From Aspidapion aeneum (taxonomy: Eukaryota > Arthropoda > Insecta > Coleoptera > Brentidae), in assembly GCA_963576565.1 (NCBI GenBank), contig OY755045.1, positions 35,670,667 through 35,734,666 of the forward strand: DNA of 64,000 nt, written 5' to 3'. The translations under genes were made by a program, and so were the position numbers. Shown in pieces: positions 46,584 to 59,325 of this stretch. The notes under the pieces are model-generated. The model was not told the origin of the DNA, made no database searches, and saw nothing but the letters and a program-made list of their open reading frames with translations. Numbering within the stretch: position 1 is the stretch's first letter; each line of letters starts with the position of its first letter.

Positions 46584-47229
46584 CCCACATAGCACAAAAA
46601 TCACATCAACGTTAAATTAACATGAACAAAAATAATAAAGTAATTTTTTACTAGAAAACAACCTCATACCATGTAATATTTGTTTTGTTAAACCTAAATG
46701 CTTAAAGACAAAGAGGTTTCAACCTATAAAAATGGCTTGAAAAGCTAAACAAGATTTTTTAACAGTAAAACCTTTCACACAATATTGATGTGTATTTATC
46801 AGGTTAATAACTGATGCGTCGTGATCGTGAAGGCTCAGGGATCAGTTCATTAACTGATTTTTGGAGTTTAGAGGCCAAATCACTCCCGGATATAGAGTTC
46901 GTCGAAGGGAAAATGTTGCCAGAAGGTGGCGCTGCTTCTAGTAAAATCTCAAAAATATTTGGTAGAAAAGAAGCGGACCAAACGTGATTTTGACGTTGAT
47001 CAAAATCTACTTAGAATTCACTTGAAAATAACGTAAAAATATTGCTCTTTTGTTTGATAGTGGCGTTATTACAACGCCGCCGCCGTTTTTAGCAACGTTA
47101 TTTTTTATAACGTTAATGAATGACCTATTAAGCTTGTTTTCATATATGAAATAAAAGTATTTTTCTACAAGCTTTAAAAAAATAATCACGCGTTTTTTAC
47201 GTGTTAAACACGTGATTGTTCTATGTGGG
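46584..47229. mobile_element. CCCACATAGC inverted-repeat element, copy C, 646 bp
   Basis: It starts CCCACATAGCACAAAAATCA and ends CACGTGATTGTTCTATGTGGG, with TG on both sides. It shares gatgcgtcgtgatcgtgaag and the palindromic right end (acgtgttaaacacgt) with copies A and B, but lacks part of their middle. Non-coding. Confidence 0.85.
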
Positions 47230-47661
47230 TGTATGCTGTGGAGGGATGCTTAACCCCAACATAACATAATATTCTGAGTAAACATTTTTTCATTTTACTT
47301 TCTTACGCGTGGGTTTATTAAAATTTATCGACAAAAGTCGTTGATAAAAACTTATCCAGTGGGCGTTCTATATCGCTGCTTTGCTTTGATAGTGGCACAA
47401 CTAAAAAAAATACGTTCAAACTTCTCATCGTATTGTATATATTTTTACTACAAAATTTTCCTTATTATCTATTAAAGCAACAAAAATATGTAAATATTTG
47501 CCTATGTCATTATTTTTAAAAAGCGTTTCTTGAAAATTATCATTTCCAGTTATGCCACTATCAAAGCAAGGCAGCGATATCAACTTACATCTACATATAC
47601 CTATTTTAAAGTTTTATTAAAACATGTTAGAAAGTATGATTTTCCCTTTTGCAGCATACAT

Positions 47662-48137
47662 GCGTTCGGTATTTGCATCTTAGACGTGACGGATATTTGG
47701 TCACGTGATTACAGATTAGTCTGAGCAAATTGGAATTACCGAACGATCCGGATTAAATCGATCAAATTTTTATGAATGGTTATAACCCTAAATATAACCA
47801 AAAATATTATGTACATATTGCAACTTACGCCCAACTATAATTTTGACAAAATTTTCCTTTGATGCCGGAAATTTATATAATCTGTTGTCTTCAACATCAA
47901 ATAATTCAATTTCAATCTTTTTACATAAAAAATATTTTTGTAAACAAAACACATACACAACATCACACAATCTCGGATCAATCTGTTTCGTCGGTCAAAA
48001 TCCACGGAGCAACCAGATTTACGTCCGACTAGATTGAGCAGAATTACCGAACGATTCAGATCTACCTCTCCTAGATCTAGATGAAACAAACGAAAGATTT
48101 CGATCAAAAAGATTAATCCGACGTAAATACCGAACGC
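47662..48137. mobile_element. Inverted-repeat element GCGTTCGGTATTT, 476 bp
   Basis: The left end gcgttcggtattt mirrors the right end aaataccgaacgc. accgaacga motifs recur inside (47738, 48052). The two open frames on the - strand (47788-48158) overlap each other and have no motif. Target duplication not resolved. Confidence 0.6.
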
Positions 48138-48659
48138 AACTAATGATATAGTAAACAAAGACCACAGGCGTGTGCTGCATTTGGATTAGGGGGTGCCGAC
48201 GCATAGCGTGATCAAAATTACAAAGGTACTTTGGATTTGTTATAGTTTTTATTGTAAAAATTTTGCTTGGGTGTTATAGATATAGGTGGATACAGGTACT
48301 CGAGACTATATTACCCGTGCCCTTCCGAGGACAGAGACATTAGAGATGGGCAACGTTTTGGTTATTTAATAAAAATTTATTAACATTAGGAAGGTATATG
48401 AAACTATGGACAATTTGCCTAATTCTATCCTACAAGAAAGTTGGAGACAATATATTGAGTCTAGAAAAAAGTTAAATAAATAACCGTAACCCTTGTATTG
48501 GTAGTTCAGATCAAATTGGTTGCAGAGGTCGGGTGCATTGTTATAGGATTTTCCATTCCTTGGGCCCTTTGATTTTCTGTAAATAATATAGAATATCTTG
48601 TGTAGGTGGATTTTTTTACACACGCCTTCAGTCGGTAGGCTATTCCCAGGGCGCTGCTA

Positions 48660-48830
48660 GAGTTCAGGGCTGGGCGCCCGCGTGCCACTATATTTTTGTG
48701 CCCTGTTTTCAATGAGATTTTTTAAATAATTTCAACATATTTCATGAATGCAAAAACAAAATATAATAAAATACGGCATCGCCCCCCCTCCATGACATAT
48801 TTCTGGGAGCGTTACTGCTATTTTCTAATT
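48660..48830. mobile_element. Degraded member of the 8180 hAT-MITE family
   Basis: Contains caacatatttcatgaatgca and ataataaaatacgg with flanking C-rich/G-rich text as in 8180-8336. The ends are too decayed to define. Confidence 0.5.
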
Positions 48831-50340
48831 TTAAATATTTTTGTTTACGTATAATCAGGGGCACAACTATCTAGTCCATTTTGGGAGGTTTGAGCCCCAA
48901 ATTTGATCTATATAATGCAAAAAATACTACTACAGGAGGGGTGTGGTATAAGTTGGCTCAACTCAACTTAAGATAAAGAAAAAAATTGCAATATAAGTTA
49001 ACTTCTAGAAAATTGGAAAAAATTGCTCGGTTGGGCAAAAATTTTAGAAAACCTAAATACTTTTCTGAAGAAAATTGTGGCGCGGAAAATTTAGTTTTTT
49101 GAAAGAATGTATTCAATAAAATCAAACTAAACATGAAAATTAAAAAAAAAATTGGCGTTGGCAAAAGTTTTACAATTTTTTTAAATAAATACAACTGGAA
49201 AATGAAGCGCAGCCAAAAATTTTAAAAAAATTATTAATAATTTGTAGGAAAAATGGTACCAATGCAAATGTTTTGGTAAGTTTCAAAAGTATAAGCACCC
49301 CGTAGTCGGTTAGTTCTGATATGATGCTCATTTCGTTTGGGAGAGGGGCTAATTTTCAGCTTGGAGCGGCTAAGCCCCTGCGTGTGATTTCAGTTAAATA
49401 TACTATTACAAATACATAAGTATGTTCATATAAATATTAGGAACTTATTGAAATAAAGACATGGAATAATAACATCAGGCAGTATTTTGACAGATTTACA
49501 TGGCAGGTCGACATCTTTCAAAATTGACATACCAAAGTCGAATTTTAAAACTAAGTCGTTTATATATCTAGAACCTAAGACGACGGTATTTATTTCGGTT
49601 CGTATAGTAAACAAACTCCTTATGTTGAAAGATTAGCAGTTATATTCCAAATGCAAAACTGTCAAAATACGGCCTGTAATAATAGACATGGCTTTATTCA
49701 AATAAGTCCCTTTAGGTAACATAAACTAAAAGTTCTATCAAACTAACAAAACGAGTGTTCATGGACTTAGTTTTAGTTTTACCTTGTATCTTGTAGTCAG
49801 TTTGATTTACCTTGTGTCAGGCAAGCCACGCTGAGGATGGAAATACCTTTTTCCGAAGTACCGGTGTCCGTGCTTGACTATACCCCTATGAAGTTGCTTT
49901 TTATACTTTTCTAACTCATTGTTTTCGGCTCCGAACCGACACCGTGAAGACGGTGATAGCATGGTTTGGTTGAACTGTGACGAAAAGTCTTTCTTCCTTA
50001 TAGACCAGTGGACGTTTTCGTCCCGCCATGGACTGGTTTGGTTGTCGTTTCACTCGTAGAATAAAAAATAGATTTCACCTATTTTTTCATTCTTTTTGAT
50101 TTAACAACGCAACATCAATCCATCCATTACCTCAATTCCATGTAATTGATAGGATTTTTGGTAATTTCTCTTATTTATCATCCTTATTTAAAACGCTATC
50201 ATGTATGTGTGGTTTGATTAAATTATCCCTTCCAAGATCAGGGCCTGTATACCTACGTCACTCATCGAAATAATTTCAAAAATCGTTATTTAGACGATAT
50301 TACTAGTCCAAAATGTCGCTAAATTATTAAGTAAGTACAA
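48831..50340. other. Intergenic stretch, nothing recognised
   Basis: Open frames at 48958-49194 and 49426-49614 show low-complexity or unrecognised text. Confidence 0.35.
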
Positions 50341-50344
50341 TGAG

Positions 50345-50620
50345 TATATGACCCATATTATAGAGTGGCAACCGGCGAGCCTTGCAACATTGAGGGGCAG
50401 ATCGCGCTGATATAAATTCGTCTGGTACGCAATATTCAGGAACTACTAGTACTATTTTGTTGCATGTGCGAGTTCCGAGGTACATGCCTATCATACAAAT
50501 ACCATTAGATCATAGTAGTTGTCTCTGAATATTGCGTACTAGACGAATTTATTTCAGCGCCATCTGCCCCTTAATGTTGCAAGGCTCGCCGGTTGGTTGA
50601 CACTCTATATGGGTCATATA
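50345..50620. mobile_element. Palindromic element, 276 bp with arms of about 110 bp
   Basis: The left arm starting tatatgacccatat and the right arm ending atatgggtcatata match through ccggcgagccttgcaacatt, ggggcagat and aaattcgtctggtacgcaat to about 50455, leaving a short centre. The arms differ by few bases. Confidence 0.8.
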
Positions 50621-53580
50621 ATCATTGGTAAGTAATTAAGTTTATAAATTATTTTGTAATAACAGCGTGATTTGTGTTGTTTATATAGAGTGTAAAAATT
50701 TCACTAAGAAAAACTCTCGTTTATTTTTTCGGAAAAACTGTGTCATGTGGCATATAAAAACTTTGATTTTAAAGTTGTTTAATCAACGCCAAAAATAAAG
50801 AATTGTAACGGCATAAAATATAATCATTTTATTAATGTGTTTAACAACTTCAAACACAAATTCCGAATGTAAATAATACAACCATTTTATTGCATAGCTA
50901 TTTCAAAAACTATAGTATGAACAAAGTTTTATGGCTTCTTGGACCTTACTTTTTCATCTCGTTATTCATGAGAAAAAAAAGTTGACAGTAAAGAAGTAGT
51001 AACCGGCAAATTTTTTTCTTTGGCTTAAAACATGAGTCTGAAAGTCAATGGCAACATTGCCCCCAAAATATCATGCTTGCACTCTATTAGGAATCAATTT
51101 TAAGAATTTTCATTTGGGAAAGGAGGAAGGAAAATTCAGCATTTTACTCATCAATTAAAAAAATAGAAGGCTACTCAATATTGACTTCTTTACAAAAAAC
51201 TTTGTTTAGACTATACATACATACAATAATTTAATTAGCCTTGATTGAAGTGTGTTAAATCAATCCGAGTCTAAATAATGTATGGATTAAATTTAAGAAA
51301 AATTTAATTGGTTTTCCATAGGGTTCCTTTCACAAAAAAATTTAGTATGAGCGATTTTCCAGTTATTTTACTTTCTCCCTCTAAAAATTGAGGCTTCTTT
51401 TAAAAATGCTTATTCTTCAGATATTACAAGACATCTAAAAAATGTTTCATCATCAACCTTTTGAAAAAATGAAAAACGTTTGGTTTCAATACATCTCAAA
51501 AATGTCTTCTTCTTGTTACCTGTACCAATATATTCAAAGGTTACACCTTTAGATACGTAGAATTTTGCTTGGTTATATTTTGCCTTTTATTTGGAATATA
51601 ATTCAAAAGTATGCTTGAGCCTCCATGTCCCGCCGTCTCTTCTGTATTTGCGTTAAGCGTATTTATTTCAGGCAGAATTAACATGCCTCGCTGCGAGGCC
51701 GAACGAGCATACGTATGTGTACGTGCCTTGAAGGCGTGTCCAACAGCAACACGCATGGACCCGCGGCTTGCGACGCCATCCGATCAAAGTGGGAACTTCA
51801 TACGACCAATCAGTTGAATATTGTTCGTCTCAAAGCGCGTATTCACTTGAGCATGAATGCGAACGAGATATTCTTTTGGTTTCGCATAGCGAGGCATGCG
51901 AATTCTACCTCAAATGAATACACGGCTTTATATGATTGTTGGTACTCAACGACATGTAGGGTAGGGCTAGATTTGAAATAGCTCCATATTTCATGCATAA
52001 ATCTAGATTTGTTGTTGAACTTTATTGAAAATTAAATTAGTGAGTAGAGAACAGACGTCTTGTTTTGGCAACATCGCGTTGTTGCTTTCCAACCTACGAT
52101 TCTTCATCCAAAGCATTAAGTTCTTTACACAGAGTACACTCCAGAACGATTATATTGGTAAAGAAAAATTTTCTTCCTCAAAAACTAATAGAAATTTGTC
52201 TTTAAGCTAAAAAATGTCACAAAAAAAACACACAGTAAAACACTAAAAAAGTCAAAACTTGCGAACAACCCCGCACCACGCACTTAAAGGGACACCGCAT
52301 TTAACTTTACGTATCGCTTTCAGAGCGAAAGGGTCTGATAGAGAAGCAAGCTGTCGCAGCGCAGGAAATGTATCGCTCTCTATCTTGCCCGCTATAGGTC
52401 GTATTTCCATCTTCGTTGCTGGTTAGATTAGATCTTTTATCAACTTCTCTCTCACTTTCTGTAGCCCGTGATAATTATTGTATTACTTAAAAGCTTTGAC
52501 TATATAGTGTAATGATTGTTAAAATCCAACATTTGCAGAGTTATTGCCAAGTATGGCCGCAGCTGCTCAAAAAGTGATGGTATAAAATTAAACTTCTAGA
52601 CCGTGTTTTATTTGAGCAGTATTACATTGTATTGTACATATTTTTATTACTATGCCCGAAATAATTTTAAAAAAAGGATGAATAATTTGGAAAATGGTAA
52701 AAACCCAATTGTTTTGAGGTGTTAACAAAAACGTTGGTAAAATAAACCGTGAGATAAAATTAGCCGGAATGTTGTTTTTTATGACTAGGTTTGAGGTTTC
52801 GCTCGTAAATTTTTAAAGGAAAGCACTATCCTTATTTTCCATAAGTTATTTTTTTTAAATATAATTGCTTTGAAAAACGTTTAAGTTGGTATAAAATCTG
52901 CATCTCGGGTATTATTTTCTATCATTATTAAGTGTAATATTTTTACCCAACAAATCTACAGTTTTACCACAGAATAAAATAGTTTTACTTTAGAAATAAC
53001 ATTAATTAGGGTATCTAGAATGAAACATGCTGTGTAATTATAAAACTGTTTCTCTTGATAACGAATCGCGTGGGCTAAATCGAGAATTTGTTAAAGGTAG
53101 AAAATGAAGACCGTAAATCAAACTCAAAGGGGCGATTTCCTTTGTTCTAACCTTATTAAGTTTCGGTAAAATGTATTAAGCGAAATTCTGTGTTTTCGAA
53201 TTAAATTGAGACAATGGAAATCACAAATTTTGGTGTTTGGCTTAAGATAGAACATGTTTTAAACCAATTGCAAAATAGATCTAGTAGGTAAAAGCCGACG
53301 AAAATTTCAAGGGAATTTGCGTAAGGCCATTTTAAATCAAGCCACTAGAATTTCTGATTTTATTGGCCATCTTACTTTTTTTTTGAAAATTTGGAAACCT
53401 TTTGTTTACCTTGGGATAGTGCATGGACCTACGCAGTGAGGACCAGGGAAAGGCATTTACCTCCGACTAAATGTTGAAAATAATTTAATAACTTTCTAAT
53501 TTTCAAACAAAACAATCAATCAATGAAGTTAGAACTTTAAACTTATTCCCATCCATATAATATTATACAATAGATACACT
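50621..53580. other. Intergenic stretch, nothing recognised
   Basis: 51.6-51.95 kb and 52.26-52.42 kb are GC-richer than average and give short open frames on both strands (for example 51541-51817). No domain or repeat end was recognised. Confidence 0.35.
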
Positions 53581-53603
53581 TATTCCTAAAGATATATTCT
53601 GTT

Positions 53604-54640
53604 ATGATTCGTTTTTTACGTGAATTAATTTTACGAAGAAAGTATGGTCCAAATTTTCCTCTTCATTGTGAGACACGATGGTCTCAAAAATACAAAAGTA
53701 TTACTGTATTTAAAAACTTTTTGGGTGTCCCTGAAGGCTTTAAAAAAAAAGGTGGCATTTTAGCTTTACAGTGCTTTAGCAGTGTTCTACGTTTTTGGAC
53801 CCGTGGCCAGTATCTTGCAATTTGAAAATTTAGATTTATTGCAATATATAAATCACATTAAAAGAGTATTAGATCTAATTAAAGATCATCGCGAATCTGC
53901 AGAAGTCATCAACACTATCTTAAGGCGGGCTCAAACGACTCGTGTACTTGGCAAATACACAATTATTTGCGTACTTGGCAAGTATACGAGCTTTGCGAAT
54001 TGCAATAGTAAGCAGAGCGCTCACACGACGTGTAAAATTTACAAGTACGAGAGCGTGAACATACAACAGTACTTGGCAAGTTCACGAATAATCATGAGCC
54101 ATTTGACTCGGCCAATTTTTCCCGACCACAAATGGAAAACCAACGAGTGACAAATCATTGTACAAGTAACCCACTCACACGACATGGCAAGTATACCCAA
54201 GTAACAATTATTCGCCAAGTACACGAGTCGTTCGATCCAGGCTTTAGCTGAAGCCAGCACACATGCCGAAAACCTTGAAAGAGTTACAGGTGCCAATGAT
54301 AATTGGTTAAATTATATTATTATTAAAAAGAAAGCAAAATCGTATGAACGTTTCAGCAAATAACCCACCGGAGTCCTGGAAAAATTCTTTATTAATAGTA
54401 TATTTGGAGCCTTTGGTAATATCTTTAAAGGATCGCTTTTCCAATGAAAACCTACCATCTTTCGAACTATTGACACTATATCCGTTTGGTATGCTGGACT
54501 TATCAAATTTAAGATGCGCATTAAACAATTTTAAAAATTCCATCATTTAAGCGGGCTTAACGATAAGGCGAAATTATGGTACAACTTGTGGAGAGAAAAT
54601 TACTAAAAAAGAGTTAGTAGTAGCAGAAGTTGTAAAGCAA
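53604..54640 (+). pseudogene. hAT-type transposase remnant, split by a MITE
   Basis: The + strand reads FLRELILRRKYGPNFPLHCETRWSQKYKSI, a conserved hAT block also seen in ZMYM1/THAP12-like host proteins. A frame shift near 53790 follows, then VFGPVASILQFENLDLLQYINHIKRVLDLIKDHR. After the MITE (53923-54243) it continues AEASTHAENLERVTG, PPESWKNSLLIVYLEPLVISLKDRFSNENL and FELLTLYP. The frame stops at 54550 and the dimerisation domain is not recognisable. It is a dead fragment of an element or retrocopy. Confidence 0.75.
53923..54243. mobile_element. Harbinger-like MITE with TTA duplication, 321 bp
   Basis: The inverted ends share aacgactcgtgtacttggc a few bases inside AGGCGGGC / AGCCTGGA-type termini. 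TTA flanks both sides (53920-53922, 54244-54246). Removing it and one TTA rejoins the surrounding hAT frame. acttggcaagt motifs recur inside. The termini resemble those of the MITE at 23837. Confidence 0.85.
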
Positions 54641-55089
54641 GCGGATTTTTTTTTACATTAATAATAACGTAGAAAGATCTTTTTAGAGGATTGATTAAGT
54701 GGTTTGTGTACACCAGAAATTAGTTTCAGAAAAAAAATAAACAAGAATTTTTACAAGCAGATTTGCTGACGATCCCAGACGTTTTGTTTTACTGTAATAG
54801 GTTAAGTTTTAGAGAAGTGATGTGTAGTATGTTAGTTTTTTCGTTTTGTTTTTTTTTGTTTATTTCTATAAATACCTATTTTTTTAACATTTTTATTCCC
54901 CCACTCCTATTTTGTTCTGTGTACGCCCATGGTATAGTTGCTAACTTACCTTTACTAGAGACCCTCTATCTATAAAATATTTTAAGTATATTACAATATG
55001 TCATGCATAAAGGGTTTCTAACCTGTCCCTACCGCAGTAAGGAATAGAGTAGAATTTTTATCGATATGCAGTGAGAAATTTCGTCAATG

Positions 55090-55477
55090 CAGTGGCGTAC
55101 AAATAAATTGATCCTGGGGGGGGGGCTTGAAAACGGATTGACAAATTTTAATCTTCCTGAGGGGGGGGGGGGGCTAGGACAGCGGCGGCGCGTCGGGGTT
55201 CGGTTCGGCTCAGGCCCCTCCATGTTTTTCAAACCACATAAAATTCTTTTTAAATTCATAATATGTTTGTTTGTAAAATGTAAAATTTTCTCTACTTCAG
55301 AAGTTATATGGCCCCCCACTGTTTAAGGGCACGAGCAGCCGCTAGTCTTGAACGCGAAACGATATATTTTAGTCCTGATTTTGGGGAAAATTTAATCTAT
55401 ACGGGTCAATCTTCAGTGGCTCTGGGGGGGCTTGAACCGAACCGAGCCCCTAAGCTCCCCCCCTTCGTACTCCACTG
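55090..55477. mobile_element. CAGTGGCGTAC inverted-repeat element, 388 bp
   Basis: The start cagtggcgtac mirrors the end gtactccactg. G-rich tracts and ggttcggttcggctcagg resemble the member at 61133. It is probably a longer relative of the 8180 MITE. The target duplication is unclear (caatg/aatg near both ends). Confidence 0.65.
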
Positions 55478-55639
55478 CAATGTAATAAACAATGATAGAA
55501 AAATATGTGAATGTGATTGAATCTGATAAACAAAGATAGCAGAATATGACGTAACTGCATATCCATAAAAATTCCACTATACAGTTCATTTCAAAATTAT
55601 TTGCTTTTTTTTTGCTGGCCTATGCTGGTTGTTTTGATA

Positions 55640-56212
55640 ACTCTCAAAAAGTCATCTCAAAAAATCTCTGAAATGTACGAACCCCCCGCACCTTTCCCAC
55701 GCTACGCCGCTGGTTAGCTTATAAAAAGGGGTACAGGTAACAATAAAATTTATTTCCAACAAAGTGCAAAAAAGCTGTCATCTCTGGATCTTTGTTTCCA
55801 AAAAAATCTTAACTGCCCTAAAATAATATTTGATGACTTCAGCTTTCAACCGTCACTTAAACACACTACAAAATCAAGTCAAAATGACTAAAATACCATC
55901 AAAAATTTAATATTTAAATTAAATTGATGTTTTTTTAATTACCTCGGTTATAAACGATCAAAGACAAACAAATGAACCAGTTTATGAAATCCCGTATTTG
56001 ACACAAAACGCGATACGTTAAGATAAAATATCCAAAATATTAATAAAATTTCTATTTCTTTAATAAATTGATTATTATTAATTTAATAATTTTAATAATA
56101 AATTCCTTACCAAGAGCCAAAGTCTTGGTTCCCAAAAATCATAACTAATATCTAACTCCCCCAAAATATTATTTGATAAAACCATAAAACCAAAATGAAA
56201 TGTCTATATTAT
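55640..56212. other. AT-rich stretch with a loosely repeated wording
   Basis: The phrases 'aaaatattatttgatga' , 'aaccgtcacttaa...acactacaaaatcaa' and 'aataccatcaaaaa' at 55790-55910 recur at about 56155-56195 and 56560-56650, so 55.75-56.65 kb contains two to three degenerate direct copies of about 400 bp. Confidence 0.5.
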
Positions 56213-56214
56213 CA

Positions 56215-56345
56215 TGGACGCACCCGGGGGGGGGGGGGGGGTGTTTAAATATTTTCCACATATTTTCTGAACAAAAAGATAAAATAGCACAAAATACGAC
56301 AACATGAGGTCTCGCCCTCCCCCCTCCAAGAGGCCTCGGGCTATA
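56215..56345. mobile_element. Degraded member of the 8180 hAT-MITE family
   Basis: Contains atattttccacatattttct, aaaatagcacaaaatacg and gaggtctcgccc as in 8180-8336, with a long G run. The ends are lost. Confidence 0.6.
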
Positions 56346-57618
56346 TAGATTATCAAAAAAATATATATTTTTATTAAATTAAAGTTTCTTTATTAATTAA
56401 CTTGGTTATGAAAGAACAAAGACAACTCCAGTTTAAGAAATCGTGAAATAGGATAAAAAATGCAACCAAAAAATTTGTTTTTTAAATAAAATAAATGTTT
56501 TTTTATTAAATTTCTTACCTTTGGCTCTCAGTTTTTCCAACAAAACCTTAACTCCTCCAAAATATTATTTGATGACTCAGCTTCGAACCATCACTTAACA
56601 ACACCATAAAACCAAGATAAAATGTCTAAAATACCATCAAAAAATTATTTTTTTAATGAAACTTATGTTTTTTTGTCAATTAGAATAGAACAAAGATAAT
56701 TTCAGTTAAAGGAAACGCGTATTTGACCTAATACAGATACAATATACGCCCGGTGTCCTCGTCCGGAGTCAACTACCCCTACAACTACAATATATTCCCG
56801 AACGTTCGTCGATTTTTCTTCCAGCTTTCAACCCGGATATTTCCGGATTCGGGGAGGGTCGGTTCACTACTGACTCTGGATAGAGGAGCGAGAGAAACAC
56901 GCTCTCTCTCGCGTGTCTGGAGCCGCACGGCAATGTCGATAGTCCGGGCTCTACACAGAAAAAATATTATGTACAGAAAAAATCGACCTCCGACAGCCAA
57001 GCCATTATTCACTTTTGTATTTTACTATTCCCGGGTTAGAGGACAGGACAAAAAGAAACTACGGATTATCTTTTAAGTTTTTACATATACAGCTGAAATA
57101 AAACAGTATATAATTTTTAAAGACTTTATTGGTTCTCGAAGTATTCTCCACGAAAATTAATGCACATTTGTTGTCAAAGCTGTAATTCCAGTCGTTTGTT
57201 GGTGTTGTCAAAATTTCATTCTTGAATGCGTCAACAGCTTCCTCAGGCGACTAAAATCTTTGACCACGCAGTCCATTCTTGATTTTCGGAAAAGTTTACA
57301 AATCGTTGGGACATGTCCGGATTGTATGGATGATGGTCCAACAATTCGACGTTTGGTTGGGTTAAAAATTCAATGGTTTTTTGTACTTTGTGAGAACTTG
57401 TCTTGGTAGTTTCGCTACATAACCTGCTTTTGATACACCTCAAAAAGGAATGATTTTTGTTGGATTTTCTTTATCTTGGAACACAAACAAATGACTGACG
57501 TTTATTTTCGAGTTCATATGAGTAAATCCACAATTCATCAGCACTGACAATGATATACACGCTTTTTGAGCTTCCTGTCTTAAAGTGGTCTAGAGTTTTC
57601 TGACACCAATTGACACTA

Positions 57619-58668
57619 CCCAGGTAGCAACCTTTTTTTCGTTGAAAAGTGGTCATTTGGATGACCAGCAGGTCATCTACCAAAAAATGTTGTCTTTAAG
57701 GCGTCAGTTACTTGACGTCTTTTCGTAGTGTAGTTTTTGACGTCTTCTGCACACTTTGTCCAAGGGACATACACTCATACTTACATAGATGGTGCCCCAG
57801 TCAGTACTTGACCGGATTTATACGGAATGTGGGGGTACGTATGTAAAATAAATTAAATATTAAATCAAGACAAACTTCGAGGCTTCTTTCGCTTCAAGGT
57901 GGAGATGTGTAAGTCTAGGTATAGGTCTATTTTGATCTGTACCTCACAGACGAACACCGCTGTACCTGTTTCAGTACTTCTAGGTCTAAGTCACAGAAGA
58001 GTCACCTTCTGTGTCTAAGTTTCCTTCAGTGTTCTCAACTGCAGGGAATATTTCATATATTCAGACTAGGGATGGGCGGAACAGCGTATTTTTAGGAACA
58101 GGTACAAATTGTTCCGGTTCCAGAAAAAACCTGTTCCGAAAATTCTGCTCCTGTTCCAAACTGGACTGGTCAAAATAGCGTGGCGTGCCTTACGGCGCGG
58201 GGGGTCAAATGCTGCAAAGGGTGTCCATAAAAATTTTGCTACCAAACAAAAAACAAAAAAGGTCATCAGGTCTTTACTTTTCTCTTTTTGTTCTTCGAAA
58301 GCCGATTTACCGCCCCCTCGAAAAAACTGTTCCGACAAAACGGAACAACTTGACAAACCTGTTCCGACCTGTTCCGAGTAAAAACCTGTTCCGAAAAGAA
58401 CAGGTACTGCTCCGAGAGCCCATCCCTAATTCAGACGAGTTTAAAAAAAGTCATAAATAGGTTTGTGTCTGTGTGTATGTCTAATGTTCTGATTTGGCCC
58501 CAAATACGTCATATTGCTGACGTCTTTAAAACGTATAAAAATTACGTCATTTTGGGTGTGTCTTTTGAATGTCATTTAAAGGTAATTTACACGTCAGATT
58601 AGAGATGTCAATGGTCATTAAAAATGACCTGTTTTTGACGTTTAAAAAACGTGACCTTGCTACCTGGG
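57619..58668. mobile_element. TA-flanked inverted-repeat element inside the mariner, 1050 bp
   Basis: The start cccaggtagcaa mirrors the end ttgctacctggg and TA lies outside both (57617-57618, 58669-58670). Removing it rejoins mariner text that is continuous in the relative at 61.7 kb (gaccctagcttctttttg). gacgtcttt and tgacgtct words recur inside. Not coding. Confidence 0.92.
58067..58428. mobile_element. hAT-type MITE nested inside, 362 bp
   Basis: Ends are TAGGGATGGGC and GCCCATCCCTA with an identical 8-bp target duplication attcagac (58059-58066 and 58429-58436). Subterminal text repeats gaacaggta and tgttccg motifs many times in both directions, as expected for transposase binding sites. 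The open frames across it on both strands are by-products. Confidence 0.95.
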
Positions 58669-59199
58669 TAGCTTCTTTCTGTTCTTCGTTTAACAGATTA
58701 CACCTAAGTCTTTATGCAAATTTTGTTGAATTAAGGTCTTTGACATCCCCAATGCAGCTTCAATCACGCGATATGTCACACGTCGATCTTCCGTGATGAG
58801 CATGCGCAAAGCATCGATGTTTTCTTGAGTGACACCCGTTTTTGGTGCACCTGGCCTAGGATGGTCGCTCATGCTAACCCGTCCACGCTTGAATTCTTCA
58901 TACCAACAAGAAACTGTCGGCTGAAGTTATACTTCAATACCGAAAACAGAAATCAACTCGGCAAGGCATTCTTGTTGAGATAATTTTCTTCGAATGTTGT
59001 AAAAAAATAAAGCCCGAAAGTTTTCTGGGTTTAATTCCATGTTCGACGGATTTGTTAACTTAAAAAATTCAAAGTAGCTATAAAACTACATATTTATATC
59101 GCATATGACGTTTTAAATTGAGGTTAGGTGAAGATTAAGGTTACGTTTTAATAACGACATTTAATCAGTCTATGTTCTGTATGCAAAATATAAGAGACA

Positions 59200-59325
59200 G
59201 GCCTCGCATCAAGCTTGTGCGTTTCAGAATATTTTTTTCCCTTTTGTAAGCCTCAAGCTATTGTTTCCAACATCTGAGGCTTGAAAAATGAAAAATATCT
59301 TCTGAAATGTTGCCAAAAGCTTGAT
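59200..59325. repeat. Hairpin of about 125 nt in the mariner remnant
   Basis: gcatcaagcttgtgcgtttc with gcctcaagcta pairs imperfectly with the inverse of gaggcttgaaaaatgaaaaa and gccaaaagcttgatac. It may be a small palindromic MITE. Confidence 0.5.

Noticed and set aside
58067..58428. Repeated tgttccg words as a CRISPR-like or satellite array
   Set aside because: Spacing is irregular and orientation mixed; the 8-bp duplication and inverted ends explain it as a hAT MITE.
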